Positions 34,760 to 43,416 of a stretch of 64,000 nt of DNA are shown one piece after another. Under the pieces are notes generated by a model. It saw only the letters and a list, made by a program, of their open reading frames with translations. It was not told the DNA's origin and searched no databases. The stretch comes from Bacillota bacterium. GTDB taxonomy: Bacteria > Bacillota > Clostridia > Lachnospirales > Lachnospiraceae. The stretch covers positions 62,001 to 126,000 of the forward strand of contig JAEZZQ010000001.1 of NCBI GenBank assembly GCA_023442465.1, read 5' to 3'. Position 1 is the stretch's first letter. Every line of letters begins with the position of its first letter. A program made the translations under genes and the position numbers.

Positions 34760-36799
34760 TTAGCTGTTTAAATCTAAATCGATGTCGCCGGCAAATACTC
34801 TGTCTTCTTTGCCGAGAGCTCCCGGGATGATGGAGAAGGTATTGGAGATACCATCCTGTGCATCTTCGAAAGGAAGCTTTGCAACGGAAGAGAGAGAAGC
34901 GATAGCGCCATGTGTATCGCGTCCGTGCATCGGGTTAGCACCGGGTGCGAAAGGCTGGCCTTTCTTACGTCCGTCAGGTGTGTTTCCGGTAGCCTTGCCG
35001 TAGGTTACGTTGGAAGTAATCGTAAGTACGGACATGGTAGGAACACCATTTCTATAGGTGTGATGTCTTCTGATAGCAGTCATGAATTTGGAAACGATGT
35101 CGTGAGCGATCTTGTCTACGCGGTCATCATCGTTACCGTATTTCGGGAAATCACCAGTGGTCTTGAAGTCTACGATAACTCCGTCTTCGTCTCTTACTAC
35201 TTCAACCTTCGCATATTTGATTGCGGACAAGGAATCGGCAACGATAGACAAGCCTGCGATACCAGTTGCGAAATAACGCTTTACATCCCTGTCGTGAAGA
35301 GCCATCTGTGCTCTTTCATAGCAGTATTTGTCATGCATATAGTGGATAACATTCAAAGTATTAACATATACGTCTGCCTGCCACTCCATCATATCTGAAA
35401 ACTTGCTTATTACATCATCGTAATCAAGAACATCGCCTTCCACCTTGCGGTATTTCGGGCCTACCTGTTTCTTTGTTACTTCGTCCACACCGCCGTTCAA
35501 AGCATAGAGCAAGCATTTTGCGAGGTTAGCGCGTGCGCCGAAGAACTGCATTTCTTTACCGATTACCATGGAAGATACACAGCATGCGATACCGTAATCA
35601 TCCGCATGTGTTACTCTCATAAGGTCATCGTTTTCATACTGTATGGAAGAAGTCTGGATGGACATCTTAGCACAGTATCTCTTGAAGTTCTCAGGAAGTC
35701 TTGTAGACCAGAGAACGGTCAGGTTCGGTTCCGGAGAAGCGCCCAGGTTAGTCAGCGTGTGCAAGTAACGGAAAGAAGATTTCGATACCATATGACGTCC
35801 GTCAACACCCACGCCGCCGATGGATTCTGTTACCCACACAGGGTCACCTGCGAAAATCTGATTGTACTCAGGAGTACGAGCGAATTTTATGCATCTCAAC
35901 TTCATGATGAAGTGGTCGATAAACTCCTGGATCTGCTCTTCGGTAAAGGTTCCGTTTGCCAAGTCTCTTTCTGCGAAGCAGTCGATGAAGGTAGAAGTAC
36001 GTCCGAGGGACATAGCCGCACCATTCTGTTCTTTTACTGCACATAAATATCCGAAGTAGGTTGCCTGAATGGCTTCCTTTACGTTAGTAGCCGGATTGGA
36101 AATATCGCAGCCGTAAGAAGCAGCCATTTTCTTCATCATCTTAAGAGCTACGATCTGCTCGGAAATCTCTTCGCGAAGGCGCATAACTTCGTCGGTCATA
36201 ACGCGTCCGGTAGAATCCTTCTGAACCAGTTTATCTTCAATTAATCGGTCGATGCCGTATAAAGCGATACGTCTGTAATCGCCAATGATACGTCCGCGTC
36301 CGTAAGCATCTGGAAGTCCTGTGATAATATGGGAAGAACGGCATGCTCTCATATCTTCGTTGTAAGCGTCGAAGCAGCCGGCATTGTGTGTTTTTCTATG
36401 AGTAGAGAAGAATTCGCTGATTTCGGGATCTACTTCGTAGCCGTTATCGGAGCAAGCTTTTTCTGCCATGCGGATACCGCCGTAAGGCTGTAAAGAACGT
36501 TTGAACGGTTTATCTGTCTGGAAACCGACGATCGTCTCTTTGCTCTTGTCCAAGTAACCCGGTCCGTGAGAAGTGATGGTGGATACAACCTTCGTGTCCA
36601 TATCGAGAACACCGCCGGCTTCACGCTCTTTCTTCTGCAAATCAAGTACCATGTTCCATAAGTCTTTTGTGTTTTGTGTAGCGTCAGCTAAAAAGGATTC
36701 ATCTCCGTCATAAGGATGATAATTTTTCTGGATGAAGTCGCGAACATTGACTTCATTTTCCCATTTGCCGCCTACAAAGTCTTTCCATTCTGGTCTCAT
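34760..36799 (-). CDS. pflB: Pyruvate formate-lyase main subunit lacking the glycyl-radical domain
   Basis: A 679-aa protein aligning with E. coli PflB from its start (WENEVNVRDFIQKNYHPYDG) to NTFSIIPGALGKEDR, then ending after a short acidic tail (GDIDLDLNS). The active-site pair C406-C407 is present in GIACCVSS, and GLPDAYGRGRIIGDYRR and PDGRKKGQPFAPGANPMHGRD are intact. The C-terminal 80 residues with the radical glycine are missing, but are encoded separately at 34256-34501. The enzyme converts pyruvate and CoA to acetyl-CoA and formate. The start has AGGAGG about 9 bases upstream. There is no sign of frameshift: the tail ends in a clean stop followed by the ribosome site of the next gene. 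Confidence 0.94.
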   Translation of the reverse strand: MRPEWKDFVGGKWENEVNVRDFIQKNYHPYDGDESFLADATQNTKDLWNMVLDLQKKEREAGGVLDMDTKVVSTITSHGPGYLDKSKETIVGFQTDKPFKRSLQPYGGIRMAEKACSDNGYEVDPEISEFFSTHRKTHNAGCFDAYNEDMRACRSSHIITGLPDAYGRGRIIGDYRRIALYGIDRLIEDKLVQKDSTGRVMTDEVMRLREEISEQIVALKMMKKMAASYGCDISNPATNVKEAIQATYFGYLCAVKEQNGAAMSLGRTSTFIDCFAERDLANGTFTEEQIQEFIDHFIMKLRCIKFARTPEYNQIFAGDPVWVTESIGGVGVDGRHMVSKSSFRYLHTLTNLGASPEPNLTVLWSTRLPENFKRYCAKMSIQTSSIQYENDDLMRVTHADDYGIACCVSSMVIGKEMQFFGARANLAKCLLYALNGGVDEVTKKQVGPKYRKVEGDVLDYDDVISKFSDMMEWQADVYVNTLNVIHYMHDKYCYERAQMALHDRDVKRYFATGIAGLSIVADSLSAIKYAKVEVVRDEDGVIVDFKTTGDFPKYGNDDDRVDKIAHDIVSKFMTAIRRHHTYRNGVPTMSVLTITSNVTYGKATGNTPDGRKKGQPFAPGANPMHGRDTHGAIASLSSVAKLPFEDAQDGISNTFSIIPGALGKEDRVFAGDIDLDLNS

Positions 36800-36860
36800 T
36801 TTAAATAAGCCTCCTACTTTGTTATACGATTAGTTTTTTAATTACAATTCGGGCACACTC

Positions 36861-36890
36861 ATTATAAGTGAAAGCCTCTTACTGCGTCAA
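36861..36890 (-). promoter_or_regulatory. Promoter of the pfl operon
   Basis: On the minus strand TTGACG (36890-36885), 18-base spacer, TATAAT (36866-36861), about 60 bases before the start codon. Confidence 0.78.
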
Positions 36891-36950
36891 GCGACGGAAT
36901 GTACTTTTTTAGGAACATTCAGGCGTTATGACAGCTCAAATATAAATTTT

Positions 36951-36970
36951 TTGTTAATATTATTAAGAAT
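36951..36970. promoter_or_regulatory. Weak Rex-like palindrome between pflB and the DUF1858 gene
   Basis: TTGTTAA, five bases, TTAAGAA. Rex sites are usually TTGTTAA-N4-TTAACAA, so spacing and one base are off. Rex control of pfl is common in Firmicutes, but this is only a candidate. Confidence 0.25.
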
Positions 36971-37059
36971 TCGGAATAGGTTGCCAGAAGGTGGAGAAAG
37001 TATTATACTATTAGTAGTTTTCCCAGAAAACATTTTTTATACAAAAGGAGGTAGAAAAG

Positions 37060-37251
37060 ATGGCAGAGATAACGAAGGATATGACAATTGGAGAAATATT
37101 GAGAATAAATCCTAATGTGGCACCTATTCTTATGGAAATAGGAATGCACTGCTTGGGTTGCCCTTCCGCTCAAGGAGAAACATTGGAAGAAGCAGCTATG
37201 GTTCATGGCATACAAATAGATGACCTGATGGAAAAAGTTGCAGCGGTATAA
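37060..37251 (+). CDS. DUF1858 domain protein
   Basis: A 63-aa protein with the DUF1858 pattern: ITKDMTIGEILRINPNVAPILMEIGMHCLGCPSA split around the CLGC motif, then ETLEEAAMVHGI. Such proteins are common in anaerobes near redox or metal-cluster genes; the CxxC suggests a thiol or cluster role. It is divergent from the pfl operon with about 260 bases between. AAAGGAGG precedes the start and a terminator follows. Confidence 0.88.
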   Translation: MAEITKDMTIGEILRINPNVAPILMEIGMHCLGCPSAQGETLEEAAMVHGIQIDDLMEKVAAV

Positions 37252-37272
37252 AGTATCCATTTACATGAAATA

Positions 37273-37304
37273 GAGGTGTATCGGTAATCCGATGCACCTC
37301 TTTC
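37273..37304 (+). terminator. Terminator after the DUF1858 gene
   Basis: GAGGTGTATCGG, loop TAAT, CCGATGCACCTC, then TTTC. Twelve pairs with one G-U; the short T run is a weak point. It also lies just beyond the end of the opposing mecA gene. Confidence 0.8.
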
Positions 37305-37312
37305 CTTTGTGT

Positions 37313-38095
37313 TTATATTTGACTTAACGACTGTATGGCATTATTTTTTATAATGGGTTCAAAATGTTCTTCTAAATATGCTTCACTAGCAAGAGCATAT
37401 TTTTCAATGGTTCCGTATTCGGATAAAATATTGCATATTTTGTTAAATTCAACCGGCGTATGGCTGCCCTTAGCCACTAACAGCACATAACGGCGATTGG
37501 TGTCATTTTTGTATAGGGAATTGCTTCCGCTGTAGTTGGGGGCCAGCAGGTGAGAAATCCGAGAAACCACACCGAGAGAATCGAACGAGAAGATTCTCGT
37601 CAAATTGTAATTCTCATGAACGGAGAGTTCAGGCTTCTTGGCACCTTTCTTCTGCGGCATGTCTGGATTAGCGGTAATTTCCTCCGCCTCCTCCTGTGTG
37701 CTTGAAAAATTGCCATCGTGAATTTTTTTGAACAAATCAAGCACGTCATCGGCACCTTCGGAAAGACTGTCTATCATTTCATCGAGTTCTTCTTCCGTAT
37801 CGTGAACTGAAGGAGCAAATTTGGAAAAACGTGTATCCAGCTCTTCCGGGTCCTCCACCTTCGTAATAATAAGAACGATACAGTCTGAATTCAGTGGAAT
37901 TGCTTCTATCATCAGCGGAATATCCTCAGCCTCGAATCCAAATTCAAAGGATGCTTGCTGCATCATATCTCGAAACAGATTTTTCGCTTTTTCGGTTCCG
38001 TATGCGAGTTCACTGATCTTTAATTCACGGTCGGCTAAATCTTCTCTGGTAAGTGTACAGCGAATCTGATGGTCGTTAACTTTTTCAATTTTCAT
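37313..38095 (-). CDS. mecA: Adaptor protein MecA family
   Basis: A 260-aa protein with the two-domain MecA layout. The N-terminal domain begins MKIEKVNDHQIRCTLTREDL and continues ASFEFGFEAEDIPLMIEAIP. A long acidic linker (about 85-145) follows, then a C-terminal domain of the kind that binds ClpC (IFSFDSLGVVSRISHLL and SEYG near the end). In Bacillus MecA brings substrates to ClpCP. The gene is monocistronic with a good promoter upstream. Confidence 0.88.
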   Translation of the reverse strand: MKIEKVNDHQIRCTLTREDLADRELKISELAYGTEKAKNLFRDMMQQASFEFGFEAEDIPLMIEAIPLNSDCIVLIITKVEDPEELDTRFSKFAPSVHDTEEELDEMIDSLSEGADDVLDLFKKIHDGNFSSTQEEAEEITANPDMPQKKGAKKPELSVHENYNLTRIFSFDSLGVVSRISHLLAPNYSGSNSLYKNDTNRRYVLLVAKGSHTPVEFNKICNILSEYGTIEKYALASEAYLEEHFEPIIKNNAIQSLSQI

Positions 38096-38191
38096 GTTAT
38101 CACATCCTTACTATAAGATACTGCCATTGTTTTATCTTGTGACTAACCTGAACCTATTAACCCTAAAGAATAATACTTTACAGTTAAATGT

Positions 38192-38220
38192 ATATTATAC
38201 TTAACCTAAGTTTAAGTCAA
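38192..38220 (-). promoter_or_regulatory. Promoter of mecA
   Basis: On the minus strand TTGACT (38220-38215), 17-base spacer, TAATAT (38197-38192), about 100 bases before the start. Confidence 0.65.
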
Positions 38221-38280
38221 TAGAGTTGATTCAGTGTTTAAAAAATTTTAATAAAAAATGGTTTTTCCTTCAAGTTTTAC

Positions 38281-38309
38281 TTGAAATATCCGGAAAAGTT
38301 GGTTATAAT
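38281..38309 (+). promoter_or_regulatory. Strong housekeeping-type promoter in the mecA-GH18 gap
   Basis: TTGAAA at 38281-38286, 17-base spacer, TATAAT at 38304-38309. Transcription would start about 38315-38317, exactly at the foot of a terminator-like hairpin. Confidence 0.72.
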
Positions 38310-38314
38310 TACTA

Positions 38315-38366
38315 CTGCGGGATGTCTCCGGATAGTAAGTATCGGAAGGAGGCATAGCAGTTTTTA
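38315..38366 (+). ncRNA. Probable very short RNA or attenuator hairpin
   Basis: CTGC/GCAG, ATG/CAT and CTCC/GGAG pair in register to form one interrupted stem, with GGATA and TATCGG near the top, followed by TTTTT at 38361-38365. Placed right after a near-ideal promoter, it would yield an RNA of about 50 bases. I cannot assign it to a known RNA family. Confidence 0.5.
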
Positions 38367-38830
38367 TATATTTATTGTATCATTTTAAAGCATATATTGG
38401 AATATCTTTCACAGATTTAATAGTGATTTAATATTTCAATTCTTATCCTCTTACATAGTATGGAGGATGTCTTACAAGCTTATGTGCTTGTCCGTCAAAT
38501 AAAATTTTCCAACTAATTTTCACAATCTTATAATTCGCATATAGTTTTTTAAAAAGGGACAATTTTATTTTTATACCATTTATTTGATACACGTCCAGAC
38601 ATTCCGTCACTGTTTATTATCGTCAATTTATCGAAAAGTATAAGAAAATTTACAAAAATATATCACGGTTTTGCTGTTGGTCATAAAAAGGGTAACAATC
38701 ATTCTCTGCGCAAAAATGAGCTTAGGCTTTGTTGCATCAAACAGGAAGACCCCCGAAACTGTAAGGTGCAGTGAAATAGGTGCCTGACGAAATATAATAA
38801 AAAGCCGACAAAAAGTATTAAAAAGTCAAA
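38367..38830. other. Long AT-rich non-coding stretch before the GH18 gene
   Basis: No plausible gene. There is a small hairpin ACAAGC/GCTTGT at 38474-38491. A more GC-balanced, RNA-like patch lies at about 38705-38800 (containing GAGCTTAGGC, GACCCCCGAAAC, AGGTGCAGTG and AGGTGCCTGACGA). I could not match it to the c-di-AMP, c-di-GMP or other riboswitches I know. Confidence 0.35.
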
Positions 38831-38838
38831 TTTGGTAA

Positions 38839-38866
38839 TGACGGTATTCGAATAGTTTGTTATAAT
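38839..38866 (+). promoter_or_regulatory. Candidate promoter of the GH18-cwlD pair
   Basis: TGACGG at 38839-38844, 16-base spacer, TATAAT at 38861-38866. The -10 box is perfect and the -35 weak. Confidence 0.5.
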
Positions 38867-38894
38867 AAAGGACGATTGGAAGGGAGCTGGATAA

Positions 38895-40589
38895 ATGAAG
38901 AAATTGATTCCGGCAATAACTGCGATCGTCCTTATTATCGTGGTTATTGCAATAAGTGTTGGTATAAAGATTGTGGATAAATACTCGTATTCGAAGGAGA
39001 GAAAGGATCTCGACGAATACTTTTCAATAGAAAGCGCCGACGAGGTGCCGATTATTTTGCAGGACGAGCTGATCGAGGAATCGGCCAGGCTGATTGAGGG
39101 AACTTACTATCTCGATTTGGCTACGGTCCATAAGTATTTTAATGACAGATTTTACGAAGATAGGAACGAAGGCTTATTGCTGCTTACCCTGCCGCAGGAG
39201 ACAGTTCGAAGCGAGATCGGATCTTCTCAGTACAGCACGTCAGCCGGCGATGCTTCCGAAGAGTATGTCATTTCCAGATATGAAGGGGATATCTTCTATA
39301 TAGCGATAGACTATGTGAAAAAATATGCAAATTTTTCATATGAAGCCTTTACCGATCCGAATCACATGCAGATTTATACCAAATGGGAGGACCGTAAGAC
39401 AGCCCAGCTTACCAAGGATACGGCAGTACGTTATCAGGGCGGAGTGAAGAGCCCGATTTTAACAGATGCGGCTGAGGGTGACACTGTGGCGGTCATCGAG
39501 GAAATGGAGAAATGGAGCAAGGTAAAGACTGCCGACTCCTTTATCGGCTATGTAGAGAACAAGCAGTTGGACAACTACGACACGCAGTCGCCCATTCCGG
39601 TTACAGACTATGAGGAGCCGATATATACGAACATTTCCAAGCCCTATAAAATCAATCTGGCATGGCATGCCGTTGCGGGAACTGCAGGAAATGACACACT
39701 CGCCTCTGCGTTGGAGAAAACTAAGGGAATTAACACGATTTCCCCCACATGGTTTGCGCTAAGCGACAACGACGGGAACTTTACAAGCTTTGCTACCAAG
39801 GACTATGTGTCAAAAGCGCATGAGCAGGGAATTGAGGTATGGGGGCTTATAGATAACTTTACGAATAAGGAAGCGGTAGATACGTATGAGGTCTTATCCT
39901 ATACGAGCAAGAGAACCTATCTCATTGGAAATTTGATAAATACGGCTTTGGAATATGATCTGGACGGAATCAATGTGGATTTCGAGGAAATCAGTCAGGA
40001 TGCGGGTGAGCATTTCATACAGTTTATCAGAGAACTGTCCGTTGCCTGCAGGGCGAATGGAATAGTGCTTTCGGTAGATAATTATGTTCCTACAGGCTAC
40101 ACGGATCATTATAACAGGGCGGAGCAGGGAGCAGTGGCGGACTATGTAGTCATTATGGGCTACGACGAATATTATAAAGGAAGCTCCGAAGCAGGAAGTG
40201 TAGCTTCTATCGGTTTTGTGGAGAACGGAATCAAGAAGACGGTGGAGCAGGTACCAGCCCAGAAGGTAATCAACGCAATTCCATTTTATACGAGAATATG
40301 GGAGACAAAGGGTGCCGAGCTCACCAGCCAGGCGGTGGGAATGGATCTTGCGGAGGAATTCGTGCGAAATCATAACATCGAGACGAGATGGGATGAGGAG
40401 ACTTGTCAAAACTACGGCGAGATACAAGAAGGCGACAGCTTTTATCAGGTATGGCTGGAGGACGAGCAGTCCATAGAAGTCAAGCTGAACATCATGCAGA
40501 AATACGATATCGCCGGCGTGGCGGAGTGGAAATTGGGATTTGAAAAAGCATCCGTATGGGATGTGATTGAGAATTACCTGAACAAATAG
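38895..40589 (+). CDS. Membrane-anchored GH18 family glycosyl hydrolase with SH3-like domain
   Basis: A 564-aa exported protein with an N-terminal membrane helix (about 5-24) and no clear cleavage site, so it is probably anchored. After a region of about 150 residues resembling the N-terminal part of SleL-type or copper-amine-oxidase-like wall proteins comes an SH3-like segment (AEGDTVAVIEEMEKWSKVKT). The GH18 barrel spans about 250-560. The catalytic motif is complete: D357-G-I-N-V-D362-F-E364. YaaH/SleL-type GH18 enzymes cut peptidoglycan or spore cortex. The amidase CwlD gene follows, which supports a wall or cortex role. Confidence 0.87.
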   Translation: MKKLIPAITAIVLIIVVIAISVGIKIVDKYSYSKERKDLDEYFSIESADEVPIILQDELIEESARLIEGTYYLDLATVHKYFNDRFYEDRNEGLLLLTLPQETVRSEIGSSQYSTSAGDASEEYVISRYEGDIFYIAIDYVKKYANFSYEAFTDPNHMQIYTKWEDRKTAQLTKDTAVRYQGGVKSPILTDAAEGDTVAVIEEMEKWSKVKTADSFIGYVENKQLDNYDTQSPIPVTDYEEPIYTNISKPYKINLAWHAVAGTAGNDTLASALEKTKGINTISPTWFALSDNDGNFTSFATKDYVSKAHEQGIEVWGLIDNFTNKEAVDTYEVLSYTSKRTYLIGNLINTALEYDLDGINVDFEEISQDAGEHFIQFIRELSVACRANGIVLSVDNYVPTGYTDHYNRAEQGAVADYVVIMGYDEYYKGSSEAGSVASIGFVENGIKKTVEQVPAQKVINAIPFYTRIWETKGAELTSQAVGMDLAEEFVRNHNIETRWDEETCQNYGEIQEGDSFYQVWLEDEQSIEVKLNIMQKYDIAGVAEWKLGFEKASVWDVIENYLNK

Positions 40590-40657
40590 AAAGTGTTCAT
40601 TTTTCTTTCTTATATTTCATAGATTGAAGTAACGGCAGGAATATAAGCAGGATAGCA

Positions 40658-41383
40658 ATGATAGATGAAAAGCAGAAAAAGATTTTAGGTATTGTGATGG
40701 CGGTAATTCTTCTGGTGTCCATGTATTTTGTGGCGAGGGAGAGTGCCGCCTATGTTAATGCGGACAAAGTTCTTTCGGGAAAAAGCAAGGGCAACCCTGA
40801 GGAAATCTGTGTTGTTATCGATGCGGGGCATGGCGGAACGGATCCGGGCAAGGTGGGTATTAATGGAGTCTTGGAAAAAGACCTTAACCTTAAGATTGCG
40901 AATCTTGTTAAGAAATTTTTAGAAGCACAGGATATAAAGGTGGTTATGACGAGGACGGATGAGGGCGGCTTGTACGATGCAAATGCTTCCAATAAAAAGG
41001 TTCAGGACATGAAACGCAGGATTGCCATTATCGAAGAGGCGCAGCCGGAGATTGTGATAAGCATTCACCAGAATAGTTACCAGGAAGAATATGTGCATGG
41101 AGCGCAGGTTTTCTATTATACCGGCAGTGAAACGGGGAAGGCGCTTGCAAGGACGATACAGAACTGCTTTATCGTTAGTGTGGACCCTGAGAATAAAAGG
41201 GAAGCAAAGGCGAATGACAGTTACTACTTATTAAAAAAGACTTCGGTTCCTATTGTTATCGTGGAGTGCGGGTTTCTTTCCAATAAGGAAGAGGCGGAGA
41301 AGCTGAATTCAGAGATTTATCAGGAAAAGGCAGCTTGGGCGGTACATATGGGGGTATTACAATATTTGAATTCACAAAAATAG
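40658..41383 (+). CDS. cwlD: N-acetylmuramoyl-L-alanine amidase, CwlD-like
   Basis: A 241-aa amidase_3 enzyme with an N-terminal signal-anchor (about 9-26). Zinc-site motifs are VIDAGHGGTDPG, the glutamate after it in GVLEKDLNLKIA, ISIHQNSY, and the catalytic glutamate in VIVECGFLSN. Length and layout fit CwlD, which trims peptide side chains to make cortex muramic-lactam during sporulation. It follows the GH18 gene by 68 bases and a terminator comes after it. A vegetative amidase role cannot be excluded. Confidence 0.88.
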   Translation: MIDEKQKKILGIVMAVILLVSMYFVARESAAYVNADKVLSGKSKGNPEEICVVIDAGHGGTDPGKVGINGVLEKDLNLKIANLVKKFLEAQDIKVVMTRTDEGGLYDANASNKKVQDMKRRIAIIEEAQPEIVISIHQNSYQEEYVHGAQVFYYTGSETGKALARTIQNCFIVSVDPENKREAKANDSYYLLKKTSVPIVIVECGFLSNKEEAEKLNSEIYQEKAAWAVHMGVLQYLNSQK

Positions 41384-41418
41384 AAATAAAAAATAAAAGA
41401 TTGGTTTTATGATATGGG

Positions 41419-41465
41419 GCAGCAGGGAGAAGCCGAAGCAGACGGCGGCATTCCTGCTGTTTTTG
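41419..41465 (+). terminator. Terminator after cwlD
   Basis: GCAGCAGG and CCTGCTGT enclose a 26-base loop region with further partial pairing (GCCG/CGGC), then TTTTTGC. Confidence 0.75.
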
Positions 41466-41493
41466 CATTTAAAATATAAATAAAATTTATTTA

Positions 41494-41504
41494 TGCAACC
41501 TTTT
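41494..41504 (+). promoter_or_regulatory. ECF -35-like element before the lipoprotein gene
   Basis: TGCAACCTTTT resembles the AAC-containing -35 box of many ECF promoters. No convincing -10 partner was found at the normal distance. A related TGCAAATCCTTT lies before the ECF sigma gene at 42910. Confidence 0.3.
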
Positions 41505-41568
41505 CAAACGCTCAAAGGTATTTAAAGTAGAGAAACAAAAAAATATATTCTTGAGAGGATGGAAGAAA

Positions 41569-42822
41569 ATGAAAAAGAAGATAGTGATGTGTTTGATCGT
41601 AAGCGGCATGGCAGTAGGTATGTGGGGCTGCGGCGCATTGAGACTGCCGGCACCGACTGCCAATATAGGAACAGAGGCAGAAGTTGACGAGGATGCAGAA
41701 GTGAAAGAGGATACAAAAGAGGAAGAAGCGGAGGAGAAGAAAGAGACCGCTTCCGAAACGCCGGTACTTGGGCAGGAGGATATCGACGGTTATGAAGGTT
41801 TCACATATCTGTATGATGAAATATTGAGAACGGACAGCGAAGCGAATAAAGAAACTGGAAAAATGGAGAAAAAGCAGATAACGGTTTATATTCCCCAAGC
41901 GGATTACACAAGCGTTAATAGAAGCAATGCCTACAGCACGGCATTGGGAGTTACCTTAGAGGTGGAGCTGGAGCCTTACATTCAATATGACATGGAAGAT
42001 TATCTGGTTACGGAAAATCTGGGATGCTATTTAGAGGAACGTTATGACCCTTTTTATACTGCCGACTACAAGGATTTGGTAAAAAGTGAAGTGGAAGAAA
42101 TCGGGGAAAATGCGGCGAGAGCTACAGTAGAGTATTGTGAATACGATAGCTGGGATGACAAATATATTACGTTCTTTGTGACCTACTATCTGGTTGAACT
42201 GGAAGATAAGATGGTATTGGTAACGACCACAGTGGATGAAAGCAGCGTTACGGGAAAAACGCCCAAACTGTTGGAGGAATTGGAAGCATTCTATCAGTTT
42301 GAAATCGACTGGGATGCAAAAAGAGCGGAGCAGAAGAGAACGGATTATCTCGCAAGCGGAGGGGATAATACTTATTCTACCGGATATTTACTTTTCCAGC
42401 TTCCGGAAAACTGGGCGTTGGATAACGAGAATTCCAGTTATGATTCTTCCTTGTATGCACCAGAGGGAGACTCCAGTTTTGCAGGCTGCGGAATCGTCCT
42501 GATGGATAAGTACGTGGGCTCGGATGAAACACAAAGCGTAAACGACTTTATAGCCAACAAAGATATCGCGGAAGAATATGTGAAAGAGATAGCAGGGGAA
42601 TACGTAGGTGATATGGATATTTCGAGCTGCGATACCTGCCTTGGAAAAGCTGCAAAGTTTGTTTATGATATATCCGATGGTAACAATAAGGCTAAGTGTG
42701 AAATGTATTACATTCCTAGTGAATACGATCTATATATTATTTATGTGTTCCAGACCGGTGATTCTATTGAAGATCCTTTTGCAGTAGCTGCGGATATTTT
42801 GGAAAACGGTCAGGCCAGATAA
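41569..42822 (+). CDS. Acidic lipoprotein of unknown function
   Basis: A 417-aa secreted lipoprotein. The lipobox is GMWGC with the lipidated cysteine near residue 21, followed by an acidic low-complexity linker (about 38-65, Glu/Asp/Lys-rich). The rest forms two mixed alpha/beta regions without a family I recognise; the last 150 residues (LLFQLPENWALDNENSSYDS onward) resemble PsbP/MOG1-like folds seen in other clostridial lipoproteins, an impression only. The ATG at 41569 has GGAAG upstream. It precedes an ECF sigma operon and may be under its control. Confidence 0.75.
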   Translation: MKKKIVMCLIVSGMAVGMWGCGALRLPAPTANIGTEAEVDEDAEVKEDTKEEEAEEKKETASETPVLGQEDIDGYEGFTYLYDEILRTDSEANKETGKMEKKQITVYIPQADYTSVNRSNAYSTALGVTLEVELEPYIQYDMEDYLVTENLGCYLEERYDPFYTADYKDLVKSEVEEIGENAARATVEYCEYDSWDDKYITFFVTYYLVELEDKMVLVTTTVDESSVTGKTPKLLEELEAFYQFEIDWDAKRAEQKRTDYLASGGDNTYSTGYLLFQLPENWALDNENSSYDSSLYAPEGDSSFAGCGIVLMDKYVGSDETQSVNDFIANKDIAEEYVKEIAGEYVGDMDISSCDTCLGKAAKFVYDISDGNNKAKCEMYYIPSEYDLYIIYVFQTGDSIEDPFAVAADILENGQAR

Positions 42823-42909
42823 TTTTACAAAAAAGATGCAAATCCTTTGAGCATAAGATATAATTGATAGTGCGATATTTATCATAATACCGGATGAGGG
42901 GACTGCATT

Positions 42910-43416
42910 ATGACAAAGGGAAAAAGCAATATAACGGCGGAGGGTGCCATAGAACGGTACGCCGATATGGTGTACCGGCTGGCATTATCCCAGATGGGAA
43001 ATAAGCAAGATGCGGATGATATTTTTCAGGAAGTATTCGTAAGGCTGGTAAAACATGTCCATAAGCTACAGACTTGGGAGCATGTAAAAGCATGGCTCAT
43101 AAAAGTGACGATCAACTGCTGTAAAAAACATTTTGCTCAATATTGGAACAAAAACGTATGTCCGATGGAGACACTGGAAATCGAACAGACCGTGGAAGAA
43201 GGGTATTCCATACCGGAAGAGGGGATTCCGGTAACGGTTGCGGTAGGCAAGCTGCCACCGAAATACAGGCATGTGATATATCTGTTTTATTATGAGGAGC
43301 TGTCAATCATAGAGATAGGTAAGGTAACAGGGCAAAAAGAATCTACGATAAAGTCACAATTATTCCGAGCGAGAGAAATGCTGAAGGAAATGCTAAAAGG
43401 AGATGTAGATATATGA
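42910..43416 (+). CDS. ECF sigma factor
   Basis: A 168-aa sigma factor. Region 2: AIERYADMVYRLALSQMGNKQDADDIFQEV split around the conserved DADDIFQ; region 4: LSIIEIGKVTGQKESTIKSQ with the recognition helix. The start follows GAGGGG. It overlaps the next gene, a membrane anti-sigma candidate, by 4 bases. TATAAT at 42859-42864 may be a housekeeping -10. Its signal is unknown. Confidence 0.92.
   Translation: MTKGKSNITAEGAIERYADMVYRLALSQMGNKQDADDIFQEVFVRLVKHVHKLQTWEHVKAWLIKVTINCCKKHFAQYWNKNVCPMETLEIEQTVEEGYSIPEEGIPVTVAVGKLPPKYRHVIYLFYYEELSIIEIGKVTGQKESTIKSQLFRAREMLKEMLKGDVDI

Noticed and set aside
34256..34760. Split pfl as a sequencing or frameshift artefact
   Set aside because: Each part has its own ribosome site, a clean start and stop, and an unrelated-frame gene lies between core and radical domain. 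A single base error cannot create this.
38700..38800. c-di-AMP (ydaO-type) or c-di-GMP riboswitch before the GH18 gene
   Set aside because: I looked for the conserved cores of these classes and did not find them; only the context fits.
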